A DNA stretch of 33,126 bases from Oscillospiraceae bacterium. Lineage in GTDB: Bacteria; Bacillota; Clostridia; Oscillospirales; Acutalibacteraceae. A model generated the notes under the pieces. The model was not told where the DNA came from and did no database searches. It saw only the letters and a list, made by a program, of their open reading frames with translations. Below, one piece after another: positions 22,664-31,923 of the stretch. The stretch covers positions 1 through 33,126 of the forward strand of contig CADBBT010000017.1 in assembly GCA_902792985.1 (NCBI GenBank). The letters are read 5' to 3'. How positions within the stretch are numbered: the stretch's first letter is position 1; the number at the start of each line of letters is the position of its first letter. The translations under genes and the position numbers were made by a program.

Positions 22664-23704
22664 TTGAACATTTTTCTCGCCATCCTCATTTCGGCCGCTG
22701 TGGCGTTCGGCATCACGGCACTGCTGGGCTTTGTACTCATTCCCGCGCTGCACAAGCTGAAATTCGGCCAGAACATTTTAACGGATATCGGTCCGCGCTG
22801 GCACGCGAAAAAGCAGGGCACGCCCACAATGGGCGGTCTGATGTTCATCATCGGCAGTCTCCTTGCCGTGTTTGTCACATTGCTTGTGTGCAAGCTGACA
22901 AACTTCCCCGTATTCAGCGAGGTGACGGCGTTTGCCAATGCCGAGCGCACAAAGCTTTATGCGGGGCTGCTGCTGGCGGTATGTCTGGGTCTGGTCGGCT
23001 TTGCGGATGACTATATCAAAGTTGCAAAAAAGCGCAACCTCGGTCTGACCGAATTGCAAAAGACCGTCCCGCAGGCGATGGTGATCGTGGCCTATCTGAC
23101 GTCGCTGCTGCTTTCGGGCAACGAGTCCATGTTTATCCCACTGTTCGGACGTATGCCCCTCGATTCTGTGCCGGGCAAGATCTTCTTTTATCTTTTCGGC
23201 GCCGCAGTGATCTACGGCGCGGTCAACGCCGTCAACTTTACCGACGGCATCGACGGCCTTTGCGGCAGCGTGACCGTTCCGGTCGGTATCGCGTTCACTG
23301 TTATGGCCGTGCTCATAAAGAACACGTCTGTGTCCATCCTCGGCGCGGCGCTCGCGGGCTGCTGCGCGGGCTATCTGATCTGGAACCACTATCCGGCCAA
23401 GGTCATGATGGGCGACACCGGCTCAATGTTCCTCGGCGGTCTTGTGGTCGCGCTGGCCTATTGCATCGACTGCCCGCTGATCCTGCTGCCGGTCGGCATC
23501 GTCTATGTGGTTGAGGCGCTCTCGGATATCCTGCAGATCCTCGCCATCAAGCTTGCCGGGCGCAAAATCTTCAAAATGGCGCCGCTGCATCACCATCTGG
23601 AGATGAGCGGCTGGAGCGAAAAGCGCATTGTGCGCGTGCTGACGTTCGTGAGTGTGATCGGCTGCGCGTTCGGCGTGGTCGTGATGTATAATACCGTTCT
23701 ATAA
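22664..23704 (+). CDS. mraY: Phospho-MurNAc-pentapeptide translocase MraY
   Basis: 346-residue polytopic membrane enzyme (about ten helices) that makes lipid I from UDP-MurNAc-pentapeptide and undecaprenyl phosphate. HAKKQGTPTMGGLMF, the catalytic FADDYIKVAKKRNLGL, NFTDGIDGL and the GDTGSM and PLHHHLE segments are all present. It starts with TTG directly after the murE stop (no intergenic base), with an AAAGGG SD inside murE. The rare start and zero spacing suggest strict coupling to murE translation. Confidence 0.95.
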   Translation: MNIFLAILISAAVAFGITALLGFVLIPALHKLKFGQNILTDIGPRWHAKKQGTPTMGGLMFIIGSLLAVFVTLLVCKLTNFPVFSEVTAFANAERTKLYAGLLLAVCLGLVGFADDYIKVAKKRNLGLTELQKTVPQAMVIVAYLTSLLLSGNESMFIPLFGRMPLDSVPGKIFFYLFGAAVIYGAVNAVNFTDGIDGLCGSVTVPVGIAFTVMAVLIKNTSVSILGAALAGCCAGYLIWNHYPAKVMMGDTGSMFLGGLVVALAYCIDCPLILLPVGIVYVVEALSDILQILAIKLAGRKIFKMAPLHHHLEMSGWSEKRIVRVLTFVSVIGCAFGVVVMYNTVL

Positions 23705-23734
23705 AAACGCAGTTTTTCGAAAGGAGTGGTGATG

Positions 23735-25027
23735 ATGAACCCCAAACGATTGCCGAACCGTCCCATCAACATCAATACGGCACGGCCGCAGGGACGTGTG
23801 AAGCTGTTTCAAACCGGCGCTGTGGACATTCCGTTTTTGTTTCTGGTGTTCCTTCTGTTTGCGGTCGGCATCACCATGATGTATTCCGCGTCGTATGTTT
23901 ACGCGATGAATAAGACCGGCCACCCGAACAGCTATTTTTTCCGTCAGCTTGGAGCGGGTGCACTGGGTCTTGTTGCCATGTGGATCATCAGCAAGGTCGA
24001 CTACCGCATTCTTAACAGCTACTGGACGCCGGTCGCGTTCTTTTTCACCGTGCTGATGCTGCTGGGCACCTTTGCGATCAATATCCACAATGAGATCAAG
24101 CGCTGGATCAAGATCGGCTCGTTCCAGTTCCAGCCCTCGGAGATCGCAAAATTCGTGCTCATTCTCACAATGGCGTATCTGATCTGCATTTTTTACCGCG
24201 TCATGCCGGTGAACGATCTCAAGCGCCGCACGGCGCCGCGCGTTGCGAATTTGACACGCGCAGAGCGTGTGTTTCTCGATTTCTTTGACAACAATTTCAA
24301 ATGCACCGTGCTGCTGGCGCTCGTGGTCGTCGTGTTTTGCGGCTTGATCATCATCGAAAGCCATCTGTCCTGCACGATTCTGATGTTCCTGATGGGCGTT
24401 TCCATGATGTGGGTCGGCGGCGTCAAAAAGAAATGGTTCGTCATTCTCGGCATCATTGTCGCCGTGGCGGTGATCGTCGTCTATCTCAAGCCCGACGTGC
24501 TCAAATTGATGCGCGGCTTCGGTTATGACCGCGTGATGGTCTGGAAGACCAAAGAGGCGTCCGGAGACGCCGATAACTGGCAAACGCGCCAGAGTCTGCT
24601 CGCCATCGGTTCCGGCGGCCCGTTCGGCGTCGGTTTCGGCAACTCCAAGCAAAAATATCTTTACATCCCCGAACCGCAAAACGATTTCATTTTCGCTGTG
24701 ATCGTGGAAGAGCTCGGCTATATCGGCGGCACGCTCATCATCCTGCTGTTTGCGGCGCTGGTTTGCCGCGGCTTCATGATCGCCACAAGAACGCGCGATC
24801 TGTTCGGCGCGCTGCTTGTCATCGGCATCGTCATGCAGGTCGCCTTGCAGGTGATCCTCAACATCGCCGTGGTGACCGATACGATCCCAAATACCGGGAT
24901 CGGTCTGCCCTTCTTCAGCTACGGCGGCACAGCGCTGTTCTTTATGCTGTGTGAAATGGGCGTTGTGCTGTCTGTTTCACGGCGCATTCCGATGCGCACG
25001 GCTGTCAATGAGGAGGAAGCAGCATGA
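23735..25027 (+). CDS. ftsW: FtsW, SEDS septal peptidoglycan glycosyltransferase
   Basis: About 430 residues with ten predicted helices. The conserved SEDS features include MMYSASYVYA, FQFQPSEIAKF, the periplasmic loop WQTRQSLLAIGSGGPFGVGFG, and IPEPQNDFIFAVIVEELG leading to NTGIGLPFFSYGGTA. It polymerises lipid II at the septum together with the class B PBP. ATG 23735 lies 8 nt behind the AAGGAG; ATG 23732 and two GTGs just upstream are also in frame, so the first residues are uncertain. It overlaps murG by an ATGA. No murD lies between mraY and ftsW, where many Firmicutes have it. Confidence 0.94.
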   Translation: MNPKRLPNRPININTARPQGRVKLFQTGAVDIPFLFLVFLLFAVGITMMYSASYVYAMNKTGHPNSYFFRQLGAGALGLVAMWIISKVDYRILNSYWTPVAFFFTVLMLLGTFAINIHNEIKRWIKIGSFQFQPSEIAKFVLILTMAYLICIFYRVMPVNDLKRRTAPRVANLTRAERVFLDFFDNNFKCTVLLALVVVVFCGLIIIESHLSCTILMFLMGVSMMWVGGVKKKWFVILGIIVAVAVIVVYLKPDVLKLMRGFGYDRVMVWKTKEASGDADNWQTRQSLLAIGSGGPFGVGFGNSKQKYLYIPEPQNDFIFAVIVEELGYIGGTLIILLFAALVCRGFMIATRTRDLFGALLVIGIVMQVALQVILNIAVVTDTIPNTGIGLPFFSYGGTALFFMLCEMGVVLSVSRRIPMRTAVNEEEAA

Positions 25028-26151
25028 AAATTTTGTTTGCTGCCGGCGGCACCGGCGGCCATATCAACCCCGCCCTTGCGGCGGCCGGCGATATCCGCGA
25101 GCGTTATCCCGATGCGGAGATTCTGTTTGTCGGCACAAAAAACAAGATGGAAGCAAAGCTGGTGCCTGCGGCGGGCTTTGACTTTGCGACGATCGACATC
25201 GACGGATTTTACCGTCAACTGACTTTGGAAAATATCAAGCGTGACATTGCCACGCTGTTCAAAATTTTACGCGCCTCTTCACAGGCAAAGAAGATCCTGC
25301 GCGCCTTTGCGCCTGACGCGGTGGTCGGCTTCGGCGGCTATGTCAGCGGTCCTGTGGTGCGTATGGCTGCAAAAATGGGCATCCCTACTGCCATTCACGA
25401 ACAAAACGCCTATCCCGGCATCACGAACAAGGCGCTTGCCAAGCGCGTGGATCTGGTGATGCTCAATGTGAAAAAAGCGGGCGCGCTGATGAAGGCGAAG
25501 AACACGCCGGTCGTCACGGGGCTTCCGGTGCGCGGCGAAATGCTGCGTGCCGACCGTGCGCTCAGCCGTGCCGAGCTCGGTGTGCGCGATGATCAGACCC
25601 TTGTGCTCTCCATGGGCGGTTCGCTCGGCGCACAGACGATCAACGATGCGATGGTGCGTCTGATCGCCGACCATTGGAACGATCAAAGCCTGTATTTTCT
25701 CCACGCCGCCGGACAGTTCGGCGATTGGGTGCCCGAAAAGCTGCGCGAAAACGGCGTGGCGCTTGAACAGGCGAAGAACGTGGAGATCCGCCCGTATATC
25801 CACGATATGGACCGCTGTATGGCGGCTGCCGATCTTGTGATTTGCCGCGCCGGTGCAAGCTCGCTTTCGGAGCTGGAGGCGCTTGGCAGAGCGTCCATAC
25901 TGATCCCGTCGCCGAATGTGGCGGAAAACCACCAGTATCACAACGCGATGGCGCTTGTGGAACAGGATGCGGCGCTGCTGCTGGAGGAAAAGGATTATAC
26001 GCCGCAGGCGATGGAAGCGTTGTTTGTTTCCGCCGTCGGCGATAAAACAAAACTGCAAACGCTCGGCGAAAACGCAAAGAAACTCGGTGTGCCAGACGCG
26101 AAGCGCAAGATCGCCGATCTGATCGTTGCGCTCGCGCAGCAAAAGCGCTGA
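25024..26151 (+). CDS. murG: UDP-GlcNAc:lipid I GlcNAc transferase MurG
   Basis: 375 residues, GT-B fold. The N-terminal GGTGGHINPALA (8-19) and IHEQNAYPGITNKALAKR mark the lipid-I side. The C-terminal SMGGSLGAQTIN, RAGASSLSELEALG and NHQYHNAM bind UDP-GlcNAc. It makes lipid II on the inner membrane face. The start overlaps the ftsW stop (ATGA), with GAGGAAG upstream, indicating coupling. The cluster is interrupted after it by 68 non-coding bases holding a possible promoter for murA. Confidence 0.95.
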   Translation: MKILFAAGGTGGHINPALAAAGDIRERYPDAEILFVGTKNKMEAKLVPAAGFDFATIDIDGFYRQLTLENIKRDIATLFKILRASSQAKKILRAFAPDAVVGFGGYVSGPVVRMAAKMGIPTAIHEQNAYPGITNKALAKRVDLVMLNVKKAGALMKAKNTPVVTGLPVRGEMLRADRALSRAELGVRDDQTLVLSMGGSLGAQTINDAMVRLIADHWNDQSLYFLHAAGQFGDWVPEKLRENGVALEQAKNVEIRPYIHDMDRCMAAADLVICRAGASSLSELEALGRASILIPSPNVAENHQYHNAMALVEQDAALLLEEKDYTPQAMEALFVSAVGDKTKLQTLGENAKKLGVPDAKRKIADLIVALAQQKR

Positions 26152-26155
26152 AAAT

Positions 26156-26185
26156 TTGCACATTTTCCCCGCCTTTACATAGAAT
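26156..26185 (+). promoter_or_regulatory. Possible internal promoter before murA
   Basis: TTGCAC (26156-26161), an 18-bp spacer and TAGAAT (26180-26185) lie in the 68-bp murG-murA gap. Moderate match. Confidence 0.45.
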
Positions 26186-26219
26186 AGAGCGTAAATGCTT
26201 CAAAAAAGGTGGGACTTCG

Positions 26220-27521
26220 ATGGAAGAGATCATCATTCACGGCGGGCGAAAGCTGGAAGGCAGGCTTCCGCTGCAGGGCAGCAAAAATTCTTCGCTGCCG
26301 ATCCTCGCCGCCTGCGTGCTTGCAAACGGCGTCAGCGTGCTGCACAACATTCCCGCGTTGACCGACGTTGCGGCTGCTGTGCGCATTCTGGAACACCTGG
26401 GCTGCAGCGTGACGCGGCAGGGGCATACATTGACAGTTGATTCGCGCGCCGTTTCGTGCTATACTATTCCAGAGCACATGATGCATGAGATGCGCTCGTC
26501 GATCGTGTTTCTCGGCGCAATGCTTGCACGGTTGGGCAAAGCGGAGCTCTGCACGCCCGGCGGCTGCGAGATCGGCCTGCGCCCGATCGATCTGCATCTG
26601 TCGTCGCTGCGCGCGCTCGGCGCGGAGATTGAAGAACAAAACGCCTGTCTGCACTGCGTTTGCAAAGAGAAGCTGCGCGGAACGGTGATCAGTCTTTCCT
26701 TCCCGTCTGTCGGCGCAACGGAAAACATCATGCTTGCCGCGGCAGCCGCAACGGGCAGCACAACGATCCTCAATGCCGCGCGGGAACCCGAGATCGACGA
26801 TCTCGCCGCTTTTCTCAATGCCTGCGGCGGAAAGGTGCACATCTGCGCCGGCGGCGCCATCCAGATCGAGGGCGTAAAAAAGCTGCACGGCGCCGAGCAT
26901 ACCGTGATCTCCGACCGCATCGCCGCGCTGACCTATATGGCGGCAACGGCAGCCTGCGGGGGCGATGTGCTGTTTGAACAGGTGCAGACCGCGCATTTTC
27001 TTTCGGTCAACCGTGTGTTTGAACAGGCGGGCTGTCAGATTTCGGCAACGCCGGATTCCCTGCGCATCCGTGCGCCGAAACGGCTTTCGGCGGTGCGCGA
27101 CATCCGCACGCTGCCGTATCCGGGGTTTCCGACCGACGCACAGGCGGCCGTGATGGCGATGCTCAGCAAAGCCGACGGCACGAGTGTGATGGTGGAGACG
27201 ATTTTTGAAAACCGGTTTCATCATGTGCATGAACTGAACCGTATGGGCGCGCGTATCCGCGTGGAGGGGCGCGTGGCGATCATTGACGGTGTGCCGCATC
27301 TCACAGGCGCACCCGTAACGGCGGTCGACCTGCGTGCAGGCGGCGCGCTGGTCGTTGCGGGACTTGCCGCAGCGGGGACCACACAAATTTCCGGTGTGCA
27401 TCACATCGACAGAGGATATGAAAGAATCGAAGCGTGTTTGCGCACGCTTTGTGCGGATATTGAAAGGAGTGCCGAACGTGCCGGCAGACAACAACAACTT
27501 CAGCCACCCGTTCGGAAATAA
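26220..27521 (+). CDS. murA: UDP-GlcNAc 1-carboxyvinyltransferase MurA
   Basis: 433 residues of the EPSP-synthase-like two-domain fold; the first committed step of peptidoglycan synthesis (PEP transfer to UDP-GlcNAc). LQGSKNSSLPILAA near the start, the fosfomycin-target loop PGGCEIGLRP with catalytic Cys116, VGATENIMLAAA, DFxTD-like PGFPTDAQAAVMA and DLRAGGALVVAGLAA are all present. SD AAGGTGG. Its last 44 bases overlap the start of the ftsQ gene. The C-terminal residues after about 420 (ERAGRQQQLQPPVRK) are extra and arise in this overlap. Confidence 0.95.
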   Translation: MEEIIIHGGRKLEGRLPLQGSKNSSLPILAACVLANGVSVLHNIPALTDVAAAVRILEHLGCSVTRQGHTLTVDSRAVSCYTIPEHMMHEMRSSIVFLGAMLARLGKAELCTPGGCEIGLRPIDLHLSSLRALGAEIEEQNACLHCVCKEKLRGTVISLSFPSVGATENIMLAAAAATGSTTILNAAREPEIDDLAAFLNACGGKVHICAGGAIQIEGVKKLHGAEHTVISDRIAALTYMAATAACGGDVLFEQVQTAHFLSVNRVFEQAGCQISATPDSLRIRAPKRLSAVRDIRTLPYPGFPTDAQAAVMAMLSKADGTSVMVETIFENRFHHVHELNRMGARIRVEGRVAIIDGVPHLTGAPVTAVDLRAGGALVVAGLAAAGTTQISGVHHIDRGYERIEACLRTLCADIERSAERAGRQQQLQPPVRK

Positions 27522-28725
27522 CGGGGGCGAAAAACCGAATCTTCCGCTGGACGTTACGTCCGATATGTGGACGCCGATCAGTACCGGTGCGCCCATGCCC
27601 GGCGCCGTTCGGCTGAAAGACGCGCAAAGTACGGTGTCGCAGCCGGACAGGGCACAGGAGACGCCGGAAAAGCCGCAGCCGAAAAAGCGCAGCAAAAAGC
27701 AACCGGTCAACCGACCGGTCGTTGCGGAAAAAGGCGCGCCGAAAAAGAAAAAGAAACGCGCTGCGAAGCGCAGGAAGCAGCCGGATTCGCCGCGCAAAAC
27801 CGCGCTGGTCGTTTCCCGCGCGGAAAAAATGCTGCAGCAAAACGAGCAAAACAGGCAGCATCGCGACATCGTTCAGCGCCAAAAGCATGCGCAGCGGTCC
27901 AAGGAGTATTATAACCGCCGCAAGCAAAACGGCGATTCCGGAGACGATATCCGGCGAGACGAAGTGCTGCGTAAACGCAGAAAACGGCGCTTTGCCGCTG
28001 TGTTGACCGTGGTCGCGGTCCTCATCGTTGCCGGTGTTGCAGCGCTCATTTATGCGCTGGTCGTCGGCGCGCCGATCGCGCAGATCGTGGTGTCCGGCGA
28101 AAGCGTTTATTCTCAACAGGAGATCATCAACGCCAGCGGTGTGATGACCGGCGAGAATATGTTCCGCGTGACCGACCGCGCAATGAATAAGCGCATCTGC
28201 GCACTGCTGCCGTATGTTGGCAGCGTTGATGTAAAATATCAGCTCCCCGATGTGCTGGAGCTTGTTGTTACCGACACCACGGATAAATATCTCATTTCGG
28301 GAAAAAGCGCGTTCTTGTGTTTGAGCGAGACGCAAAAGATCCTTTCACTCAAAAAGAAAAAGCCGCAGGACGGCCAGTACCGGCTGGACGGCTTTGACGC
28401 AACGGAAGGGGAGGTCGGCGCGGTTTATACGCCCACAGGCGACGACGAAAAGCGCTTCAACGCGGCAAAGGAGATCATTGAGCAACTTGAGATCAACGGG
28501 CTGCAAAAAGCGAATGTACTGGATCTGAGCGATCTTTCGCACATCGTTCTGCGCTATGATGGACGTGTCAACCTGTATCTTGGCACAACGGATAACCTTT
28601 CCGTGCGTCTGCGCGCAACGGCGGAGGCACTGGAGATGTATGTGACCGACAACACGATCGGTTACCTGGAGATCTCTTATGAGGGAAAAATCTTCTTCCG
28701 TGACGGCACCATGGTCAAAGATTGA
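27478..28725 (+). CDS. ftsQ: FtsQ/DivIB-type cell division protein
   Basis: About 415 residues from GTG 27478, chosen for its AAAGGAG SD at 8 nt; the open frame continues further upstream, but inside murA and without an SD. A long basic cytoplasmic region (~1-170, many KKKRA, RRKQ runs) precedes one membrane helix (FAAVLTVVAVLIVAGVAALIY, ~180-200). Then come a POTRA-like domain (IVVSGESVYSQQEIINASG) and a beta-rich domain. This is the DivIB/FtsQ layout, and the protein would link FtsL and the septal synthase. It overlaps the murA 3' end by 44 bases. No ftsA follows. Confidence 0.85.
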   Translation: MPADNNNFSHPFGNNGGEKPNLPLDVTSDMWTPISTGAPMPGAVRLKDAQSTVSQPDRAQETPEKPQPKKRSKKQPVNRPVVAEKGAPKKKKKRAAKRRKQPDSPRKTALVVSRAEKMLQQNEQNRQHRDIVQRQKHAQRSKEYYNRRKQNGDSGDDIRRDEVLRKRRKRRFAAVLTVVAVLIVAGVAALIYALVVGAPIAQIVVSGESVYSQQEIINASGVMTGENMFRVTDRAMNKRICALLPYVGSVDVKYQLPDVLELVVTDTTDKYLISGKSAFLCLSETQKILSLKKKKPQDGQYRLDGFDATEGEVGAVYTPTGDDEKRFNAAKEIIEQLEINGLQKANVLDLSDLSHIVLRYDGRVNLYLGTTDNLSVRLRATAEALEMYVTDNTIGYLEISYEGKIFFRDGTMVKD

Positions 28726-28777
28726 ATGCCAAATCGCGTAAAAAGTAAAAAAATTTTAAAGATATGCGCCGGAAGGA

Positions 28778-28806
28778 TTGTGTTTTTTGGAAATGCATGA
28801 TATAAT
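28778..28806 (+). promoter_or_regulatory. ftsZ: Promoter of ftsZ
   Basis: TTGTGT (28778-28783), a 17-bp spacer and TATAAT (28801-28806) lie in the 138-bp gap after ftsQ. Two direct copies of ATATCATA lie between it and the SD (AGGAGG) of ftsZ. Confidence 0.6.
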
Positions 28807-28863
28807 AATCCAAATATCATAATGTAATTACTTTGGGATATCATAGTAGCAGGAGGAAGTATA

Positions 28864-30282
<1,419 letters not shown>

Positions 30283-30298
30283 GTTCCGGCGTAATTCT

Positions 30299-30336
30299 GC
30301 GCTGCCGCTGCTGCGGCAGCGCTTTTGCTTTTTTTT
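30299..30336 (+). terminator. Intrinsic terminator of ftsZ
   Basis: GCGCTGCCGC (30299-30308), loop TGCT, GCGGCAGCGC (30313-30322), followed by TTTTGCTTTTTTTT. Ends the dcw cluster. Confidence 0.9.
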
Positions 30337-30352
30337 GAAAAAGGCGTTGGCA

Positions 30353-30481
30353 CCGCGGCGGGGCGGGACTGCGCGGCGCAGCCGCGCAAAAGGGGCGCAA
30401 AACCGCGGTCGTGTTTCATATACGCCGCCCGGCGCCCCTTTCAGAACCGTGCGAAGCACGGTTCGTCCCGCCCCGCCGCGG
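30353..30481. repeat. GC-rich cloverleaf palindrome, copy C
   Basis: The outer arms CCGCGGCGGGGCGGGAC (30353-30369) and its exact complement (30465-30481) form a 17-bp inverted repeat. Inside are GCGCGGC/GCCGCGC (30371-30387, identical to the stem in copy A), AAAGGGGCGC/GCGCCCCTTT (30389-30398/30432-30441) and AACCGTGC/GCACGGTT (30445-30452/30456-30463, identical to the stem in copy B). It sits between the convergent terminators of ftsZ and the exporter genes. Non-coding. Confidence 0.75.
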
Positions 30482-30509
30482 CGCTGTTTCCGCGCCCGCT
30501 TCGAAAAAA

Positions 30510-30541
30510 GAAAAAACGCAGCCTGCAAAAACAGACTGCGT
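30510..30541 (-). terminator. Terminator of the ThrE-type exporter operon
   Basis: On the minus strand ACGCAGTCTG (30541-30532), loop TTTTTG, CAGGCTGCGT (30525-30516), then TTTTT, 18 bases past the stop codon. Confidence 0.85.
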
Positions 30542-30558
30542 TGATCGGTTTATGAAAA

Positions 30559-31011
30559 TCAGGAATGCTTCGGTGTGTGTTTCCGGTTGATGATCTGCAT
30601 CACGGCGCTGACGCAGATAATACCGACGGCGAGTCCGGCGGACACGCGCAGCGTTTCAATGAGCTTTTCATGGAACAGGTCCATTTCGCCGAGAATGAAG
30701 TGGTACATCGTGTAATACAGGGCACCGCCGGGCACGAGCGGGATGATGGCGCAAGCGATGTAAGGGGTCGTCGGAGCTTTTGTGATCCGGGCAAGCACTT
30801 CGGCAAACGCTGTTGCAAACAAGGCGGGAATGAGGTTTTGAAAAAATGCGTGATCCATGAACTGCGCACAAAGCACATACAGCGCAGTTGTCAAAAAGCC
30901 GCACAGCACCGCCCAAAGAATCAGACGCTTACGCATGCGGAACAGCAGCGTGAACGCGAGCGTACCGAGCGTCCCGGTGAGGATCAGGGTGATCATTCTT
31001 GCAATCGTCAT
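30559..31011 (-). CDS. ThrE/YjjB-type exporter small subunit
   Basis: 150 residues with four to five hydrophobic helices, matching the ThrE_2 (YjjB/DUF3815) half of the threonine/serine exporter superfamily: early FRMRKR after the first helix, FFQNLIPALFATAFAEVLARITKAPTTPYIACAIIPLVPGGALYYTMYHF in the middle. Split systems pair it with a YjjP-like subunit, which is the gene directly upstream (10-base gap, SD GAGGTG). In Corynebacterium the fused ThrE exports threonine and serine, while YjjP/YjjB of E. coli is linked to succinate efflux, so the substrate here is open. ATG 31011 is preferred over an upstream ATG inside the neighbouring gene. Confidence 0.85.
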   Translation of the reverse strand: MTIARMITLILTGTLGTLAFTLLFRMRKRLILWAVLCGFLTTALYVLCAQFMDHAFFQNLIPALFATAFAEVLARITKAPTTPYIACAIIPLVPGGALYYTMYHFILGEMDLFHEKLIETLRVSAGLAVGIICVSAVMQIINRKHTPKHS

Positions 31012-31021
31012 AACAGGCACC

Positions 31022-31786
31022 TCACTTGAACAGCAGAATCGGAACGGCGAATCCGCAGGCAATTGCCAGCGCGAGAATGATGCATTCCAGCAGCCGCAGC
31101 AGCCCGCTCATGAGGTCGCCGCACAGCATTTCACGCACGGAGTTGATGAGCAAAAGGCCGGGGATGAGCAGCATGATATCACCGATCATGACCATGGAGG
31201 CGTTGTCTGCAAGGCCGAGTTTTTCGGCATACACCGCAAGAAAGCCCAGCGCGGCGGAGGAAAGCGCAGTGAAGAACAGCTTGCTCAGGCCCTGCACCTT
31301 GACAAAGGATGTCAGCAGCCAGAGCACAAGCGCAATGGCGGCGGAAACGACGGCGTCTTTCCACGTTCCGCCGAAAAACAGCGCGAACGCAAAGCCGGCA
31401 AGCGCATATCCCACGCCGACATACCAAAGCAGATGCCGCGTGTCGCCCTCAATCTCATCGAGTGCGCGCTGAACGTCGGAGATCGCAGGCGTTTCACGGC
31501 AGATTTGCCGCGACAGGGCGTTGAGCTTGTCCAGCTTTTCAAAATCTGTGCTGTAACTGTAGATGCGGCGGGTCTGCGTGTCTGTGGAGCCGTCTGCGCG
31601 CGAAACGGTCGCCACGATCATGGAGACGATGGAAAACACTTCGGTGCTTTCTGCGCCATAGGCGCTGCAAATGCGTGTGACAGTTTCTTCCACCCGGTTG
31701 ATCTCTGCGCCGCAGCGGATCATGCTTTTGCCGATGTCCATTGCTACAGTCAGGATCTGATGGGTGTTTGCTTTGTTTTCGGCCAT
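31022..31786 (-). CDS. ThrE/YjjP-type exporter large subunit
   Basis: 254 residues. The N-terminal cytoplasmic ~115 residues contain MDIGKSMIRCGAEINRVEETVTRICSAYG, the conserved opening of the ThrE_1/DUF1212 (YjjP) family. Five helices follow, with GDIMLLIPGLLLINSVREMLCGDLMSGLLRLLE near the end, a hallmark of the family. It is expected to form the exporter with the following ThrE_2-type subunit. ATG 31786 has SD AAGGAAG at 7 nt; longer in-frame starts would overlap the divergent promoter. Transcribed from the promoter at 31817-31845. Confidence 0.87.
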   Translation of the reverse strand: MAENKANTHQILTVAMDIGKSMIRCGAEINRVEETVTRICSAYGAESTEVFSIVSMIVATVSRADGSTDTQTRRIYSYSTDFEKLDKLNALSRQICRETPAISDVQRALDEIEGDTRHLLWYVGVGYALAGFAFALFFGGTWKDAVVSAAIALVLWLLTSFVKVQGLSKLFFTALSSAALGFLAVYAEKLGLADNASMVMIGDIMLLIPGLLLINSVREMLCGDLMSGLLRLLECIILALAIACGFAVPILLFK

Positions 31787-31816
31787 AGCATCGCTTCCTT
31801 TTGTTTTGCTGTCTGC

Positions 31817-31845
31817 ATTATATGCTTTTCGAAGGGGAAAGTCAA
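31817..31845 (-). promoter_or_regulatory. Promoter of the exporter operon
   Basis: TTGACT (31845-31840), a 17-bp spacer and TATAAT (31822-31817) lie on the minus strand. Back to back with the promoter at 31865-31893; the two -35 boxes are 19 bp apart. Confidence 0.8.
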
Positions 31846-31864
31846 GCAAAGTGCAGCGTTGCCA

Positions 31865-31893
31865 TTGACAATTCATAAAAAAAGGATTATAAT
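31865..31893 (+). promoter_or_regulatory. Promoter of the short LRR protein gene
   Basis: TTGACA (31865-31870), a 17-bp spacer and TATAAT (31888-31893): perfect consensus, 30 bp before ATG 31924. Confidence 0.85.
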
Positions 31894-31923
31894 ATAGAAA
31901 ACTATATAAAGGAGGTCCATGCA

